In this document: positions 1 to 8,770 of the stretch, in pieces | How the letters are laid out: each line of letters starts with the position of its first letter | Position numbering within the stretch: position 1 is the first letter of the stretch | From: Flavobacteriales bacterium | Lineage (GTDB): Bacteria; Bacteroidota; Bacteroidia; Flavobacteriales_C; GCA-002722245 | Assembly (NCBI GenBank): GCA_023251095.1 | Contig: JAHEZL010000006.1 | Span: 1 to 64,000 of the forward strand | Reading direction: 5' to 3' | Length of the DNA: 64,000 nucleotides | Notes under the pieces: generated by a model | Databases searched by the model: none | What the model was told of the DNA's origin: nothing | The model's input: only the letters and a program-made list of their open reading frames with translations | Translations under genes and position numbers: made by a program

Positions 1-52
1 CTTTTTATTACATTTGCGTGCTTATAATAAAAGGCCATATAATTTGGAAAAA

Positions 53-898
53 ATGGGATGGTTTAAAAGAATCAAAGAGGGAATAAAAACTCCAACTCAG
101 GGCAAGAAAGAAACTCCTGAAGGACTTTGGTATCAATGTCCGAAATGCGGAAAGGTAGTTGCATCCGAAGACCACAAAGAAACCCTGTGGGTTTGTGAAG
201 GATGTGCTCATCACGAAAGAATCAATGCTAAAGAATATTTTCATGTTCTTTTCGACAACGATAAATACACAGAAATCGCTCCCAATATATTTTCAGGAGA
301 TCCGCTGAATTTTACCGACACAAAAAAATATACCGACCGACTGGAAGATTCCATCAAAAAAACCGGAGTGAATGATGCAGCTGCTGCAGCTTTCGGTAAA
401 ATTGACGGAATTGATGCAGTGGTAGTTGCCATGAATTTCAATTTCATTGGTGGTTCCATGGGATCAGTAGTTGGTGAAAAAATATCAAGAGCGATTGATC
501 ATTGTTTGAAACATGGCAAACCATTAATCATCGTCTCTAAATCAGGCGGTGCCAGAATGATGGAAGCAGCATTTTCATTAATGCAAATGGCAAAAACATC
601 TGCCAAACTAACTTTACTCGCAAAAGAAAAAATCCCATATATCTCTTTAATGACAGACCCCACAACAGGTGGTGTTACCGCGTCTTTCGCCATGCTGGGC
701 GACGTGAACATTGCCGAGCCGGGAGCTTTGATCGGTTTTGCCGGTCCGCGCGTTGTTAAAGAAACTATTAAAAAAGATCTTCCGAAAGGATTTCAAACTG
801 CAGAGTTTGTATTGGATCAAGGATTTTTGGACTTCATCGTTGAAAGAAAAAATTTAAAAGCAAAAATTGCACAAACCATAAGGTTATTTCTTAATTAA
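53..898 (+). CDS. accD: Acetyl-CoA carboxylase carboxyltransferase subunit beta
   Basis: AccD pairs with AccA to move the carboxyl group from biotin-BCCP to acetyl-CoA, giving malonyl-CoA for fatty acid synthesis in the cytoplasm. The 281-residue product has the N-terminal four-cysteine zinc ribbon (C29, C32, C48, C51). A crotonase-like carboxyltransferase domain follows, with the SGGARMMEA and GGVTASFAMLGD segments expected of the family. I chose the ATG at 53, which gives the usual MGWFKRIKEGI start; an upstream TTG at 14 is in frame but adds residues not typical of the family. fbaA follows 16 bases downstream on the same strand, so the two are probably co-transcribed. Confidence 0.97.
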   Translation: MGWFKRIKEGIKTPTQGKKETPEGLWYQCPKCGKVVASEDHKETLWVCEGCAHHERINAKEYFHVLFDNDKYTEIAPNIFSGDPLNFTDTKKYTDRLEDSIKKTGVNDAAAAAFGKIDGIDAVVVAMNFNFIGGSMGSVVGEKISRAIDHCLKHGKPLIIVSKSGGARMMEAAFSLMQMAKTSAKLTLLAKEKIPYISLMTDPTTGGVTASFAMLGDVNIAEPGALIGFAGPRVVKETIKKDLPKGFQTAEFVLDQGFLDFIVERKNLKAKIAQTIRLFLN

Positions 899-914
899 TT
901 AATCCCCTATCAAA

Positions 915-1991
915 ATGAGCGAAACTGCTACACAAATCAAACCGGGCGTAATCACAGGAGACGGCGTTCAACAAGTTTTTCAATTGGCTAAAGCGAAAAA
1001 ATTCGCTCTTCCTGCTGTAAACGTTACAGGTTCAAATACTATTAATGCTGTTTTGGAAACTGCTGTTGCAGTGAACGGACCGGTAATTATCCAATTCTCT
1101 AACGGTGGAGCTATCTTCAACGCAGGTAAAGGATTGAAAAACGAAAACCAACGCGCTGCTATCGCAGGCGCTGTTTCAGGTGCTCACCACGTTTGGCAAA
1201 TGGCTGAATTGTACGGAGCAAGAGTAATTCTACATACCGACCACTGTGCAAAAAATCTTTTGCCATGGATGGACGGAATGTTAACTGCCGGTGAAGCTTT
1301 TTACAAAGCCAACGGTGTACCTCTTTTCTCTTCTCACATGATTGACCTTTCTGAAGAACCTTTACACGAAAACATCGAAATCTGTAAAAAATATTTAGAG
1401 AGAATGTCGAAAATGGGTATGACTCTGGAAATTGAATTAGGTGTTACAGGTGGTGAGGAAGATGGCGTTGACAACTCTGATGTTGACAGCTCTAAATTAT
1501 ACACGCAACCTGAAGAAGTAGCTTATGCTTACGAAGAATTGAAAAAAGTGAGCGACAAATTTACAGTAGCTGCGGCCTTCGGTAACGTACACGGTGTTTA
1601 CAAACCGGGTAACGTGAAACTGACACCGAAAATTTTGGACAACTCTCAAAAATACATTGAGAAAAAATTCAACCTGGGTCCTAACCCTGTTGACTTCGTG
1701 TTCCACGGCGGATCAGGTTCATCAGTAGAAGAAATCCGTGAAGCGATTTCTTACGGAGCCATCAAAATGAACATCGATACAGATTTACAATGGGCTTTCT
1801 GGGATGGTATCAGAAAATTCTACGAAGCGAAAAAAGGATATTTGCAAGGACAAATCGGAAACCCTGAAGGTGAAGATGCTCCAAACAAAAAATATTATGA
1901 CCCACGTGTTTGGATGCGTAAAGCTGAAGAGTCTTTCAAAGAAAGATTAACTCAATCTTTCCAGGATTTGAACAACGTGAATACTTTGTAA
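915..1991 (+). CDS. fbaA: Class II fructose-bisphosphate aldolase
   Basis: This enzyme cleaves fructose-1,6-bisphosphate to dihydroxyacetone phosphate and glyceraldehyde-3-phosphate in glycolysis, and runs in reverse in gluconeogenesis. The product is 358 residues, the usual length of the zinc-dependent class IIa (FbaA) type. Visible family motifs are TDHCAKN (catalytic Asp and metal His), the glycine-rich phosphate-binding HGGSGSS, and KMNIDTDLQWAF near the C terminus. It lies 16 bases after accD and is followed by a strong hairpin terminator, so accD-fbaA looks like a two-gene transcription unit at least. Confidence 0.97.
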   Translation: MSETATQIKPGVITGDGVQQVFQLAKAKKFALPAVNVTGSNTINAVLETAVAVNGPVIIQFSNGGAIFNAGKGLKNENQRAAIAGAVSGAHHVWQMAELYGARVILHTDHCAKNLLPWMDGMLTAGEAFYKANGVPLFSSHMIDLSEEPLHENIEICKKYLERMSKMGMTLEIELGVTGGEEDGVDNSDVDSSKLYTQPEEVAYAYEELKKVSDKFTVAAAFGNVHGVYKPGNVKLTPKILDNSQKYIEKKFNLGPNPVDFVFHGGSGSSVEEIREAISYGAIKMNIDTDLQWAFWDGIRKFYEAKKGYLQGQIGNPEGEDAPNKKYYDPRVWMRKAEESFKERLTQSFQDLNNVNTL

Positions 1992-2010
1992 TCACAAAAT
2001 ATAATCAACA

Positions 2011-2045
2011 AAAAAGGGACTGCTTAAAAACAGTCCCTTTTTTTA
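2011..2045 (+). terminator. Rho-independent terminator after fbaA
   Basis: A ten-base stem (AAAGGGACTG paired with CAGTCCCTTT) with a short loop is followed directly by a run of T. It starts about 20 bases after the fbaA stop codon. The A tract before the stem means it may also work for the convergent methyltransferase gene on the minus strand. Confidence 0.9.
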
Positions 2046-2058
2046 TGTTCGTAATTCT

Positions 2059-2922
2059 CTAAGTTGTTCCAAACTCCTTATGAACACTCTTTAAATTACT
2101 CATTACTTCCTCAGCATTCTTTTCTTTTTCAAACTCAACGAATAAATGCCCGTCGACCATTATTTTAGGATTAATGCTTAAGCGGAAAATTTCTTTGTAC
2201 ACTTCTTTTTGAAAGGCCGCATCATAGCCTTTGTTTTTATTGACGTTCTTGCGATAAGTAATGTAATTCGACAAAAATATCAAAGGATAAGTCAGCACTA
2301 ATAGCAATAGCGACGTGGTTTTTAAACGCGTAAACTGAATATGCTTTATCTTAAATCCAGAGAGTTTGGCCAACACCCGCAGTTTTTGAATGCCTATCAA
2401 AAAAACATGTCCGAAATAAATCTCCGAACTTATGTCCTGCTTACTCATCCAAATGGAATCAATCTCATTGGGCGGCATGATAGAATTAAAACGTTCGCTT
2501 TCCGAAAGGAAATAACTGAACCTCGCTCTTAAATTTGAATAATTGGGGGTGGTAATAATTAACGATCCTCCTGGCTTCAATACTCTGTTGAATTCTTTCA
2601 GTGCTTTGAACTGATCTGAAAAATGCTCAATTCCTTCCTGACAAATTAAAAAATCGGCATGATCATTTTTCAAGGGGATTTCCTCAAAAACATTGGCTCT
2701 TTCACAAACTATTCCTTCCACATTGAAATACTCGGGAAATAAATCGTAGGCCAAAGGACGTCCGCCCAAATCCTTAATTATCTTACTAGTAACACCATTT
2801 CCTGCCGGAAGATCAACAAAAAATTTCCCCTCAATTCTTTTTTTATTGGCAGTGAGATACTTTTTAACGTGATACTTAATGCTTTTAGGATTGTCTTCGT
2901 ATGCAATTTTGTTGTTTCCCAT
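2059..2922 (-). CDS. Class I SAM-dependent methyltransferase
   Basis: The 287-residue product has a Rossmann-type SAM-binding domain. Motif I is near residue 38 (VDLPAGNGVTSKI), and a Methyltransf_11-like block follows (LICQEGIEHFSDQ, then VLKPGGSLIITTPN). The C-terminal part contains a hydrophobic stretch (LLLLVLTYPLIFLSNYI) that could bind a membrane. Proteins like this often methylate a lipid or glycan, but the substrate cannot be read from the sequence. It is convergent with fbaA and downstream of the cold shock gene, from which it is separated by a terminator. It looks monocistronic. Confidence 0.85.
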   Translation of the reverse strand: MGNNKIAYEDNPKSIKYHVKKYLTANKKRIEGKFFVDLPAGNGVTSKIIKDLGGRPLAYDLFPEYFNVEGIVCERANVFEEIPLKNDHADFLICQEGIEHFSDQFKALKEFNRVLKPGGSLIITTPNYSNLRARFSYFLSESERFNSIMPPNEIDSIWMSKQDISSEIYFGHVFLIGIQKLRVLAKLSGFKIKHIQFTRLKTTSLLLLVLTYPLIFLSNYITYRKNVNKNKGYDAAFQKEVYKEIFRLSINPKIMVDGHLFVEFEKEKNAEEVMSNLKSVHKEFGTT

Positions 2923-2954
2923 AAACTCTTTTCAGAAGGACACGAATATAAACA

Positions 2955-2986
2955 AAAAAGCCTCCGTCAACTGACGGAGGCTTTTT
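2955..2986 (-). terminator. Terminator of the cold shock gene
   Basis: A perfect 15-base inverted repeat (core GCCTCCGTCA / TGACGGAGGC) is flanked by A and T runs. It sits about 20 bases past the stop codon of the cold shock gene on the minus strand. It also separates that gene from the methyltransferase downstream. Confidence 0.9.
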
Positions 2987-3004
2987 CATTTAATGATGAC
3001 TGGG

Positions 3005-3196
3005 TTACGCCAATTTAACGTTTACAGCATTCGGGCCTTTTTTGCCGTCTTGAACTTCAAAAGTTACATTGTCGTTATCACGAATTTTATCTTTCAATCC
3101 AGATACGTGAACAAATACTTCTTGTCCGCTTCCGTCTACTTTGATAAATCCAAAACCTTTAGTTTCGTTAAAAAATTTTACTACTCCGTTTTCCAT
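3005..3196 (-). CDS. Cold shock domain protein
   Basis: A 63-residue single cold shock domain, a small five-stranded OB-fold protein that binds single-stranded RNA or DNA and melts RNA secondary structure. The two RNA-binding motifs are clear: KGFGFI (RNP1) near residue 13 and VFVHVS (RNP2) near residue 27. The length is normal for the CspA family. It is a single-gene unit with its own terminator. The roughly 160 bases between it and the divergent epimerase gene are AT-rich and could hold a long 5' leader, as csp genes often have, but no defined thermosensor structure can be shown by eye. Confidence 0.95.
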   Translation of the reverse strand: MENGVVKFFNETKGFGFIKVDGSGQEVFVHVSGLKDKIRDNDNVTFEVQDGKKGPNAVNVKLA

Positions 3197-3363
3197 TGTT
3201 GATAATTATTAATTGTTATTATGGGGCTAAGTTAGTCATTTTCAGGTAAAAGAAAAATTTTTTTGAATTTATATATTTTGAATTGTTAATTACTTCGTTA
3301 CTTTTCGCTTAGTTTCTATGCCTTTTGGCTATAATTATTATCTTAGCAAACTCAATAAAAACA

Positions 3364-4323
3364 ATGGCTTCGTACTTAATTACCGGTTGTGCCGGCTTCA
3401 TAGGTTCTCATCTCACAGAAAAGCTTCTGGAACAAGGAAATTATGTGGTAGGGATTGACAATTTCGACTCTTTTTACGGAAGATCCATAAAAGAAAGAAA
3501 TCTCAGCACTGCGCTTAAAATGCAAAACTTCACATTTTATGAGCTCGACTTAAAAAATGCGGAAGCCCTGAATAAAATTGAAGACCGCGTTGATGTAATC
3601 ATACATTTAGCTGCAAAAGCAGGTGTTCTACCCTCATTAAAAGATCCTATCGCATATATCAACGATAACATCATTGCTACTCAAAACCTATTGAACTTCT
3701 GTAAAGAAAGGGCCATAAAGAAATTCATCTTTGCTTCCTCGTCCTCTATATACGGGAACAACAAAAGCATTCCTTTCAGGGAAACTGATTCTGTTGAACA
3801 GCCCATCTCTACTTATGCAGCAACAAAAAAAGCTTGTGAGTTATTAACGCACACCGCTCATCATCTTTATAAAACAGATGTCATCAATTTACGGTTTTTC
3901 ACTGTTTTCGGTCCGAGACAACGTCCGGATTTAGCCATTCATAAGTTTGTGAAATTGATTGACGAAGGGAAAGAAATTGCAATGTATGGCGATGGATCAA
4001 CAGGAAGGGACTACACTTTTGTGAATGATACCGTGCAGGGCATTATCGGAGCCTGTCAATATATTCATGATAACTCCTCTGTTTATGAAATTGTAAATCT
4101 AGGAAACAATCAACCGGTGAAACTTTCCGAACTGATTGCAACCATTGAAAAAGTAATGAATAAAAAAGCAGCCATCAAACAAATGGCTATGCAACCCGGT
4201 GATGTTGATATTACTTTTGCCGGTATTGAAAAGGCAAAAAAACTCTTCGGCTACTCCCCTGCTACTTCTTTAGAAGAAGGGATCTCTCATTTTGTAAAAT
4301 GGTACAATGAGCAAAAAGCCTAA
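3364..4323 (+). CDS. NAD-dependent sugar-nucleotide epimerase, UDP-glucuronate 4-epimerase type
   Basis: An extended short-chain dehydrogenase of 319 residues. It has the N-terminal NAD-binding TGCAGFIGSH motif, the SSSIYG segment and the catalytic YAATK (YxxxK). The C-terminal GDVDITFAGIEKAKKLFGY block resembles UDP-glucuronate/galacturonate 4-epimerases. These act on UDP-sugars for surface polysaccharide synthesis. I took the ATG at 3364, which places the glycine motif right after the first strand; an upstream in-frame start adds 13 unlikely residues. The gene overlaps the next glycosyltransferase by 17 bases, so the two are translated together. Exact substrate is inferred, not shown. Confidence 0.88.
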   Translation: MASYLITGCAGFIGSHLTEKLLEQGNYVVGIDNFDSFYGRSIKERNLSTALKMQNFTFYELDLKNAEALNKIEDRVDVIIHLAAKAGVLPSLKDPIAYINDNIIATQNLLNFCKERAIKKFIFASSSSIYGNNKSIPFRETDSVEQPISTYAATKKACELLTHTAHHLYKTDVINLRFFTVFGPRQRPDLAIHKFVKLIDEGKEIAMYGDGSTGRDYTFVNDTVQGIIGACQYIHDNSSVYEIVNLGNNQPVKLSELIATIEKVMNKKAAIKQMAMQPGDVDITFAGIEKAKKLFGYSPATSLEEGISHFVKWYNEQKA

Positions 4324-5503
4324 AATACTTTATCTGTCTTACGACGGACTGACTGACCCTTTAGGGCAATCACAAATACTGGCTTACCTTTCCAGAATCA
4401 ATAAAGAACATGGGATCGAAATCACCATTATCAGTTTTGATAAACCCGATGTTTTTATTAAAAATGAAAAAAGGGTTCGTGAAATCCTAAGCACCACCAC
4501 CATACAGTGGCATTCATTGGTATACCACAAATCCCCTCCCATCCTATCCACTATTGGTGATCTTAGGTCCGGATGGAAAAAAATTAAAGCCCTTTATAAA
4601 AAAGAAACTTTTGATATCGTTCATTGCAGAGGATACATGTCGGCAATACTCGGACAAAAAGTAAAAAAGAAGTTCGGCACTAAATTCATCTTTGATATGC
4701 GCGGTTGGTGGCCGGATGAAAAAAAGGAAAGCGGACTTTGGGAAAACGCTTTATTTAAACCCGTTTACAAGTACTTCAAAAGGAAAGAAAAGCAATTCTT
4801 TGAAGAATCCGATATTAGCGTGTCTTTAACCTATGCCGGACAAAAAGAAATAACACAGAACTTCCATCAACCTGAATCGAAAGTAAGGGTCATTCCTACT
4901 TGTGTTGATTTTGACGTATTCAAAGCCTTTGATGAAAATACACGGAACAATATCCGTCAGGAATTGGGCATTCCTAAGGACGCTTACGTTGTGATATACA
5001 GTGGATCCATCGGCGCAAATTACCCTCCTAAAGATATTTTGAAAATCTACCAATCTGTTAAAAGCGACAAAGAAAGACACTTATTGATCCTCTCCAGAGA
5101 ACCTCACTCTTTAATTACAGATGCCGCAAAAGAAATGAATATCAATGAACAAATTCATTTTGCTTCAGCCGAATACAGTAAGGTTTATCAATATCTTCAG
5201 GCTTCCGATCTTGGTATTATCTTATACAAAATGGCTTTTTCAACTATAGGTAGGAGTCCGACCAAACTAGGTGAATACTGGGCCTGCGGTATTCCCGCCA
5301 TTTCCATCAAAGGGATAGGCGATCTCGATTATATACGTGATAAATTCAATGGAACAGGATTGATTTTAATAGATTCTGATTTTAAAACTGATGGAATTAT
5401 TCCTTCAGACGACAAAGCGATTTTAAGAAAAAACGCTTTAACCTATTTTGATATAAATAGCGGAGTTGAATTTTACACAAAAAATTACATATCCCTTCTC
5501 TAA
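4307..5503 (+). CDS. Glycosyltransferase family 4 protein
   Basis: A 398-residue GT-B fold enzyme that should transfer a sugar from a nucleotide donor to a growing glycan. The N-terminal half has the LSYDGLTDPLGQSQ acceptor-side segment often seen in GT4 enzymes of Bacteroidota. The C-terminal donor domain has VIYSGSIGANYPP and, near the end, the SPTKLGEYWACGIP block with the conserved glutamate. No signal peptide or membrane span is obvious. Its start codon lies inside the epimerase gene, so it probably uses the sugar that the epimerase makes. Its 3' end overlaps the convergent membrane protein gene by four bases. Confidence 0.88.
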   Translation: MSKKPKILYLSYDGLTDPLGQSQILAYLSRINKEHGIEITIISFDKPDVFIKNEKRVREILSTTTIQWHSLVYHKSPPILSTIGDLRSGWKKIKALYKKETFDIVHCRGYMSAILGQKVKKKFGTKFIFDMRGWWPDEKKESGLWENALFKPVYKYFKRKEKQFFEESDISVSLTYAGQKEITQNFHQPESKVRVIPTCVDFDVFKAFDENTRNNIRQELGIPKDAYVVIYSGSIGANYPPKDILKIYQSVKSDKERHLLILSREPHSLITDAAKEMNINEQIHFASAEYSKVYQYLQASDLGIILYKMAFSTIGRSPTKLGEYWACGIPAISIKGIGDLDYIRDKFNGTGLILIDSDFKTDGIIPSDDKAILRKNALTYFDINSGVEFYTKNYISLL

Positions 5504-6900
5504 GTCACTAAAGTTTTTGGCGATATTACTACCTTCTCCTGTAAAGGAACTTTAGTGTAATTACTTAAAATATACACCATTGATAAGTAAAATGGCATTA
5601 ATGGGATTTTATACCGTACCAATGCACCGAAATTCGCAGTAGTTAATCCTACCGAAAAGGCGAAAAACAAAGAAAAGATAAACGAAAAAAACAATAAAGG
5701 ATTTTGAAGAAGAATACCTTGTAGCTTATGTAGTTTAATTCTGAAAAGTGCAATGACAGTAAACACAATTATAATTGTTGATTCCAAAGCCGACATCATA
5801 ATAAATATATTATCTGCCTCCCATATAAAAGGCCTGTATAATGTTGTGGCAATGGCTATGGGAGCTTTCGATAACAACCCTCCTACAGTTGGCTCAAAAG
5901 AGCCTATATCAAAACGATGTCCGCCATAATAATCCTGTTTTAAATCATTTTGTACCAAAACAGCCTCATCCATTACTTTATCTAAGGAATATTGCCCTGT
6001 TTTATCCGAGAATGCGTCCAAACTAAGAAAAATAAGTCCTGCCGACATTGCTAATAAAAAAGGGAAAATCAATCCTTTAAAAATCACCGACTTAATTTTA
6101 ACCAAATAATTGGATAGCATCCAACATCCCATAGCAATAATAAAAGCATTAAAAATATATGGCTTTACGGCAAGAATTAAATACCCTGACACAAAACACC
6201 ATATGAAAGAAGACAACACCTTTCTTCTTTTCATGAGAGAATGGAAGTAATAAACCAAAAAACAAAGAGCTCCTAGCGTAATTGGATCTTTTAAAATCCC
6301 TGATCCCCAAAAAACCGCTGAAGGAACAAACAAAATAGTATAGGCAAGTTGCTTTTTAAATACTGAATAATATTCAATAAAAAGAAGATATACCTTCCAT
6401 AAACCATTGTAGCAGAAAAAAGAAAAAATTAAACCTGTAGCAACGAAAGAACCTCCTGTTAAAATTAAAAAAACGCTAGCTAAACGAACCACAAACATGG
6501 CTCTTTCATCGCTTCTGAATACAAAGAAATCCAATCCAATTTGCCTGAATTTAAAATAACTCTTCCAAACCACTACAACTCCATTTTCTGTCATCCCATT
6601 GAATAAAAAATCAAAGTACAAAGCGGGATCTCTCCAAAAAGCTTTTTGCAAAAGCAATGCATCATGAAAATAAGTCATCGTATCTCCTCCTCCGTAATAA
6701 AATATGTAAATTAAAGGGAGCGCAATGGATGCTATTATTTTTAATTTCAGGCCATTATAATATGACTTGGAGCTTTCGATATCTTCGGTTTTAATATATT
6801 TTTTGCATATAAAATATATTAACGCAATAAAAATCAAAGTTGCCGGATATTCTACTTCTGCAAAAATTTCATTTTGTATACCTATCTCTCCTACTAACAT
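5500..6900 (-). CDS. Polytopic membrane protein, possible polysaccharide polymerase
   Basis: A 466-residue, very hydrophobic protein with roughly ten predicted membrane segments. I do not recognise a named family. The loop after the first helices carries YYGGGDTMTYFHDALLL, a Gly-Gly-Asp-Thr pattern that I associate with Wzy-like polymerases or lipid-linked sugar-transfer proteins of Bacteroidota. The neighbouring glycosyltransferase and epimerase, convergent on the other strand, fit an O-antigen or exopolysaccharide role. The gene is followed upstream by rlmH only nine bases away on the same strand, so rlmH may be the promoter-proximal gene of the unit. Confidence 0.6.
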   Translation of the reverse strand: MLVGEIGIQNEIFAEVEYPATLIFIALIYFICKKYIKTEDIESSKSYYNGLKLKIIASIALPLIYIFYYGGGDTMTYFHDALLLQKAFWRDPALYFDFLFNGMTENGVVVVWKSYFKFRQIGLDFFVFRSDERAMFVVRLASVFLILTGGSFVATGLIFSFFCYNGLWKVYLLFIEYYSVFKKQLAYTILFVPSAVFWGSGILKDPITLGALCFLVYYFHSLMKRRKVLSSFIWCFVSGYLILAVKPYIFNAFIIAMGCWMLSNYLVKIKSVIFKGLIFPFLLAMSAGLIFLSLDAFSDKTGQYSLDKVMDEAVLVQNDLKQDYYGGHRFDIGSFEPTVGGLLSKAPIAIATTLYRPFIWEADNIFIMMSALESTIIIVFTVIALFRIKLHKLQGILLQNPLLFFSFIFSLFFAFSVGLTTANFGALVRYKIPLMPFYLSMVYILSNYTKVPLQEKVVISPKTLVT

Positions 6901-6909
6901 TTTCTTCGC

Positions 6910-7380
6910 TTAATGATGATATTTTTCTCTCGCTAAAATTGTAAACACACGATACAACTGCTCTACAAACAACAACCTAACCATCTGATGGGTAAAAGTC
7001 ATTTTTGAAATGGCTATTTTATTTTTAACAAATTCTTTAACGGAATCACTAAAACCGTAAGCCCCGCCAATCACAAAAAGTATTTCTTTTTTGCCGGTTA
7101 AAGTCTGTTTCTCTATAAATCCCGAAAACTCCACTGAAGTATACTCCTTACCCTTTTCGTCCAACAAAAAAATATTGCTTTGATTTGTCCCCGAAAAATA
7201 CTCCATCAAAAGCTTCCCTTCATTTTCCCTTATGGAGTCCAAGTCGTGCCCCTTTGATTTCAAATTAAGAGTTACTATTTCCAAAGAACAATAATGATTG
7301 ACTCTCTTCACATACTCGTCAATCATTTCCTGTAATTCTTTTTTTTGGGTTTTACCTATTTCAATAATTTTTATCTTCAT
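6910..7380 (-). CDS. rlmH: 23S rRNA (pseudouridine(1915)-N(3))-methyltransferase RlmH
   Basis: RlmH is a SPOUT-class (trefoil-knot) methyltransferase that modifies pseudouridine 1915 of 23S rRNA in helix 69 of the assembled ribosome. The 156-residue length is typical. Family signatures are visible: LLDEKGKEYTSVEFS, the SAM-binding knot FVIGGAYGFSDSV, and the invariant C-terminal QLYRVFTILAREKYHH. The membrane protein gene starts nine bases downstream, so it may be read through from the rlmH promoter. Confidence 0.97.
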   Translation of the reverse strand: MKIKIIEIGKTQKKELQEMIDEYVKRVNHYCSLEIVTLNLKSKGHDLDSIRENEGKLLMEYFSGTNQSNIFLLDEKGKEYTSVEFSGFIEKQTLTGKKEILFVIGGAYGFSDSVKEFVKNKIAISKMTFTHQMVRLLFVEQLYRVFTILAREKYHH

Positions 7381-7539
7381 TTCTTAAGTACAGCCAAATG
7401 TAATTAAAAATGACCTTTTATTATGACGGTGGTGTTTTTTTGTAAAAAATCACGTAGGTTTGAGTAATTTAATTTTTGGTTTAGTTTTTGTAAATTGAAT
7501 ATCGATCAGCTTACTTGAGAAATTAAATTTTAAGAAAAC

Positions 7540-7923
7540 ATGAAAGGAATTATCAGTATTATTTTGGCTAGCATGCTTCTAACTTCCCCGGGAGTGCAGG
7601 ACAACATTAACAATGCCATTAAATCATCAAATACGCAAGCCTTAGCACAGTACTTCAATAACAGTATCGATTTATCTGTTCTTAGTAAGGAAAGTGTATA
7701 CAGTAAAGCTCAGGCTGAGTTAATACTCAGAGAGTTTTTCGCAAAGCATAAACCTACCTCTTTTAAAATTGCGCACGAAGGAACTGCTACCGATAACAGC
7801 ATGTACTTTATAATCAAATTGGGGACGGCCAATGGTAATTTCCGGATTTATTATCTGTTAAAGCAAAATGGAAATCAGACTCTGATTTATAAGTTTAGAA
7901 TTGACACAGACAATGACGAATAA
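7540..7923 (+). CDS. DUF4783 family protein
   Basis: A 127-residue protein with a short N-terminal signal peptide-like stretch and a small alpha+beta, NTF2-like body (NNAIKSSNTQALAQYFNNSIDL near the start, FRIYYLLKQNGNQTLIYKFRID at the end). It matches the DUF4783 family, a Bacteroidota family commonly encoded just before nadC. Its function is unknown. The stop codon overlaps the nadC start region by 11 bases, so it is the first gene of a DUF4783-nadC-yihY operon. Export to the periplasm is inferred from the N terminus. Confidence 0.85.
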   Translation: MKGIISIILASMLLTSPGVQDNINNAIKSSNTQALAQYFNNSIDLSVLSKESVYSKAQAELILREFFAKHKPTSFKIAHEGTATDNSMYFIIKLGTANGNFRIYYLLKQNGNQTLIYKFRIDTDNDE

Positions 7924-8770
7924 AGCGGATCATTTTGCGAATTTTATTAAAACTGCTATTGCAGAAGATATAGCAGAAGGCGATCACTCTTCTTTATCTA
8001 CCATTCCCGAAACAAGCACAGTAAAAGCGCTCATCATATCCAAAGACACAGGAATAATCGCAGGTGTTAACCGTGTTGGCGATATTTTTCATTCTCTCGA
8101 CAAATCCATTCAAATCACCACTCACGTTAAAGACGGCAACACAGTTCATCCAAAAGACAAACTGATTTCTCTGGAAGGAAATGCACGAAGCATACTGATG
8201 ATGGAAAGAATAGCACTCAACTGCATGCAACGCATGTCGGGAATTGCTACCTACACCCACTCGCTCACAAAAAAAATAAGTCATACCTCCACCAAAATTT
8301 TAGACACCCGAAAAACCAGTCCGGGCTTGCGTTTTATAGAAAAGGAAGCCGTTGTCATTGGCGGCGGCGTTAACCATCGGATGGGATTGTATGACATGAT
8401 TATGATCAAAGACAATCACATCGACTTTTCGGGAGGAATTGAAAACGCCATTTTGAATGCCAATCAATACCTTGCCGACAAAAAACTCAACCTTAAAATT
8501 GAAATTGAAGTCCGCAATTTTGAAGAATTGGACGAAGTATTAAAAACAGGTAAGGTCCATCGCATTATGTTGGATAACTTTAGTGTTTCCGATTTAAAAA
8601 CAGCTCTTCAGAAAATCAGCAAAAAATTTGAAACCGAAGCCTCCGGCGGCATCAACGAAAACAATCTGGTTGCTTACGCCGAAACGGGAGTCGATTATAT
8701 TTCCATAGGAGCATTAACGCATAGCGTAAAAAACTTCGACATCAGTTTAATTGCTCAAAAAAATGACTAA
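7913..8770 (+). CDS. nadC: Nicotinate-nucleotide diphosphorylase (carboxylating)
   Basis: NadC (quinolinate phosphoribosyltransferase) turns quinolinate and PRPP into nicotinate mononucleotide in de novo NAD synthesis. The 285-residue product shows ARSILMMERIALN, the LDTRKTSPGLR loop, GGGVNHRMGLYDMIMIKDNH, and ASGGINENNL near the C terminus, all typical of the family. I chose the ATG at 7913; an in-frame TTG at 7901 would add four residues. nadA and nadB are not in the window. The gene overlaps DUF4783 upstream and yihY downstream (8 bases). Confidence 0.97.
   Translation: MTNKADHFANFIKTAIAEDIAEGDHSSLSTIPETSTVKALIISKDTGIIAGVNRVGDIFHSLDKSIQITTHVKDGNTVHPKDKLISLEGNARSILMMERIALNCMQRMSGIATYTHSLTKKISHTSTKILDTRKTSPGLRFIEKEAVVIGGGVNHRMGLYDMIMIKDNHIDFSGGIENAILNANQYLADKKLNLKIEIEVRNFEELDEVLKTGKVHRIMLDNFSVSDLKTALQKISKKFETEASGGINENNLVAYAETGVDYISIGALTHSVKNFDISLIAQKND

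Noticed and set aside
3197-3324. Riboswitch or thermosensor before the cold shock gene
   Set aside because: The leader is only AT-rich; I could not draw a convincing conserved structure.
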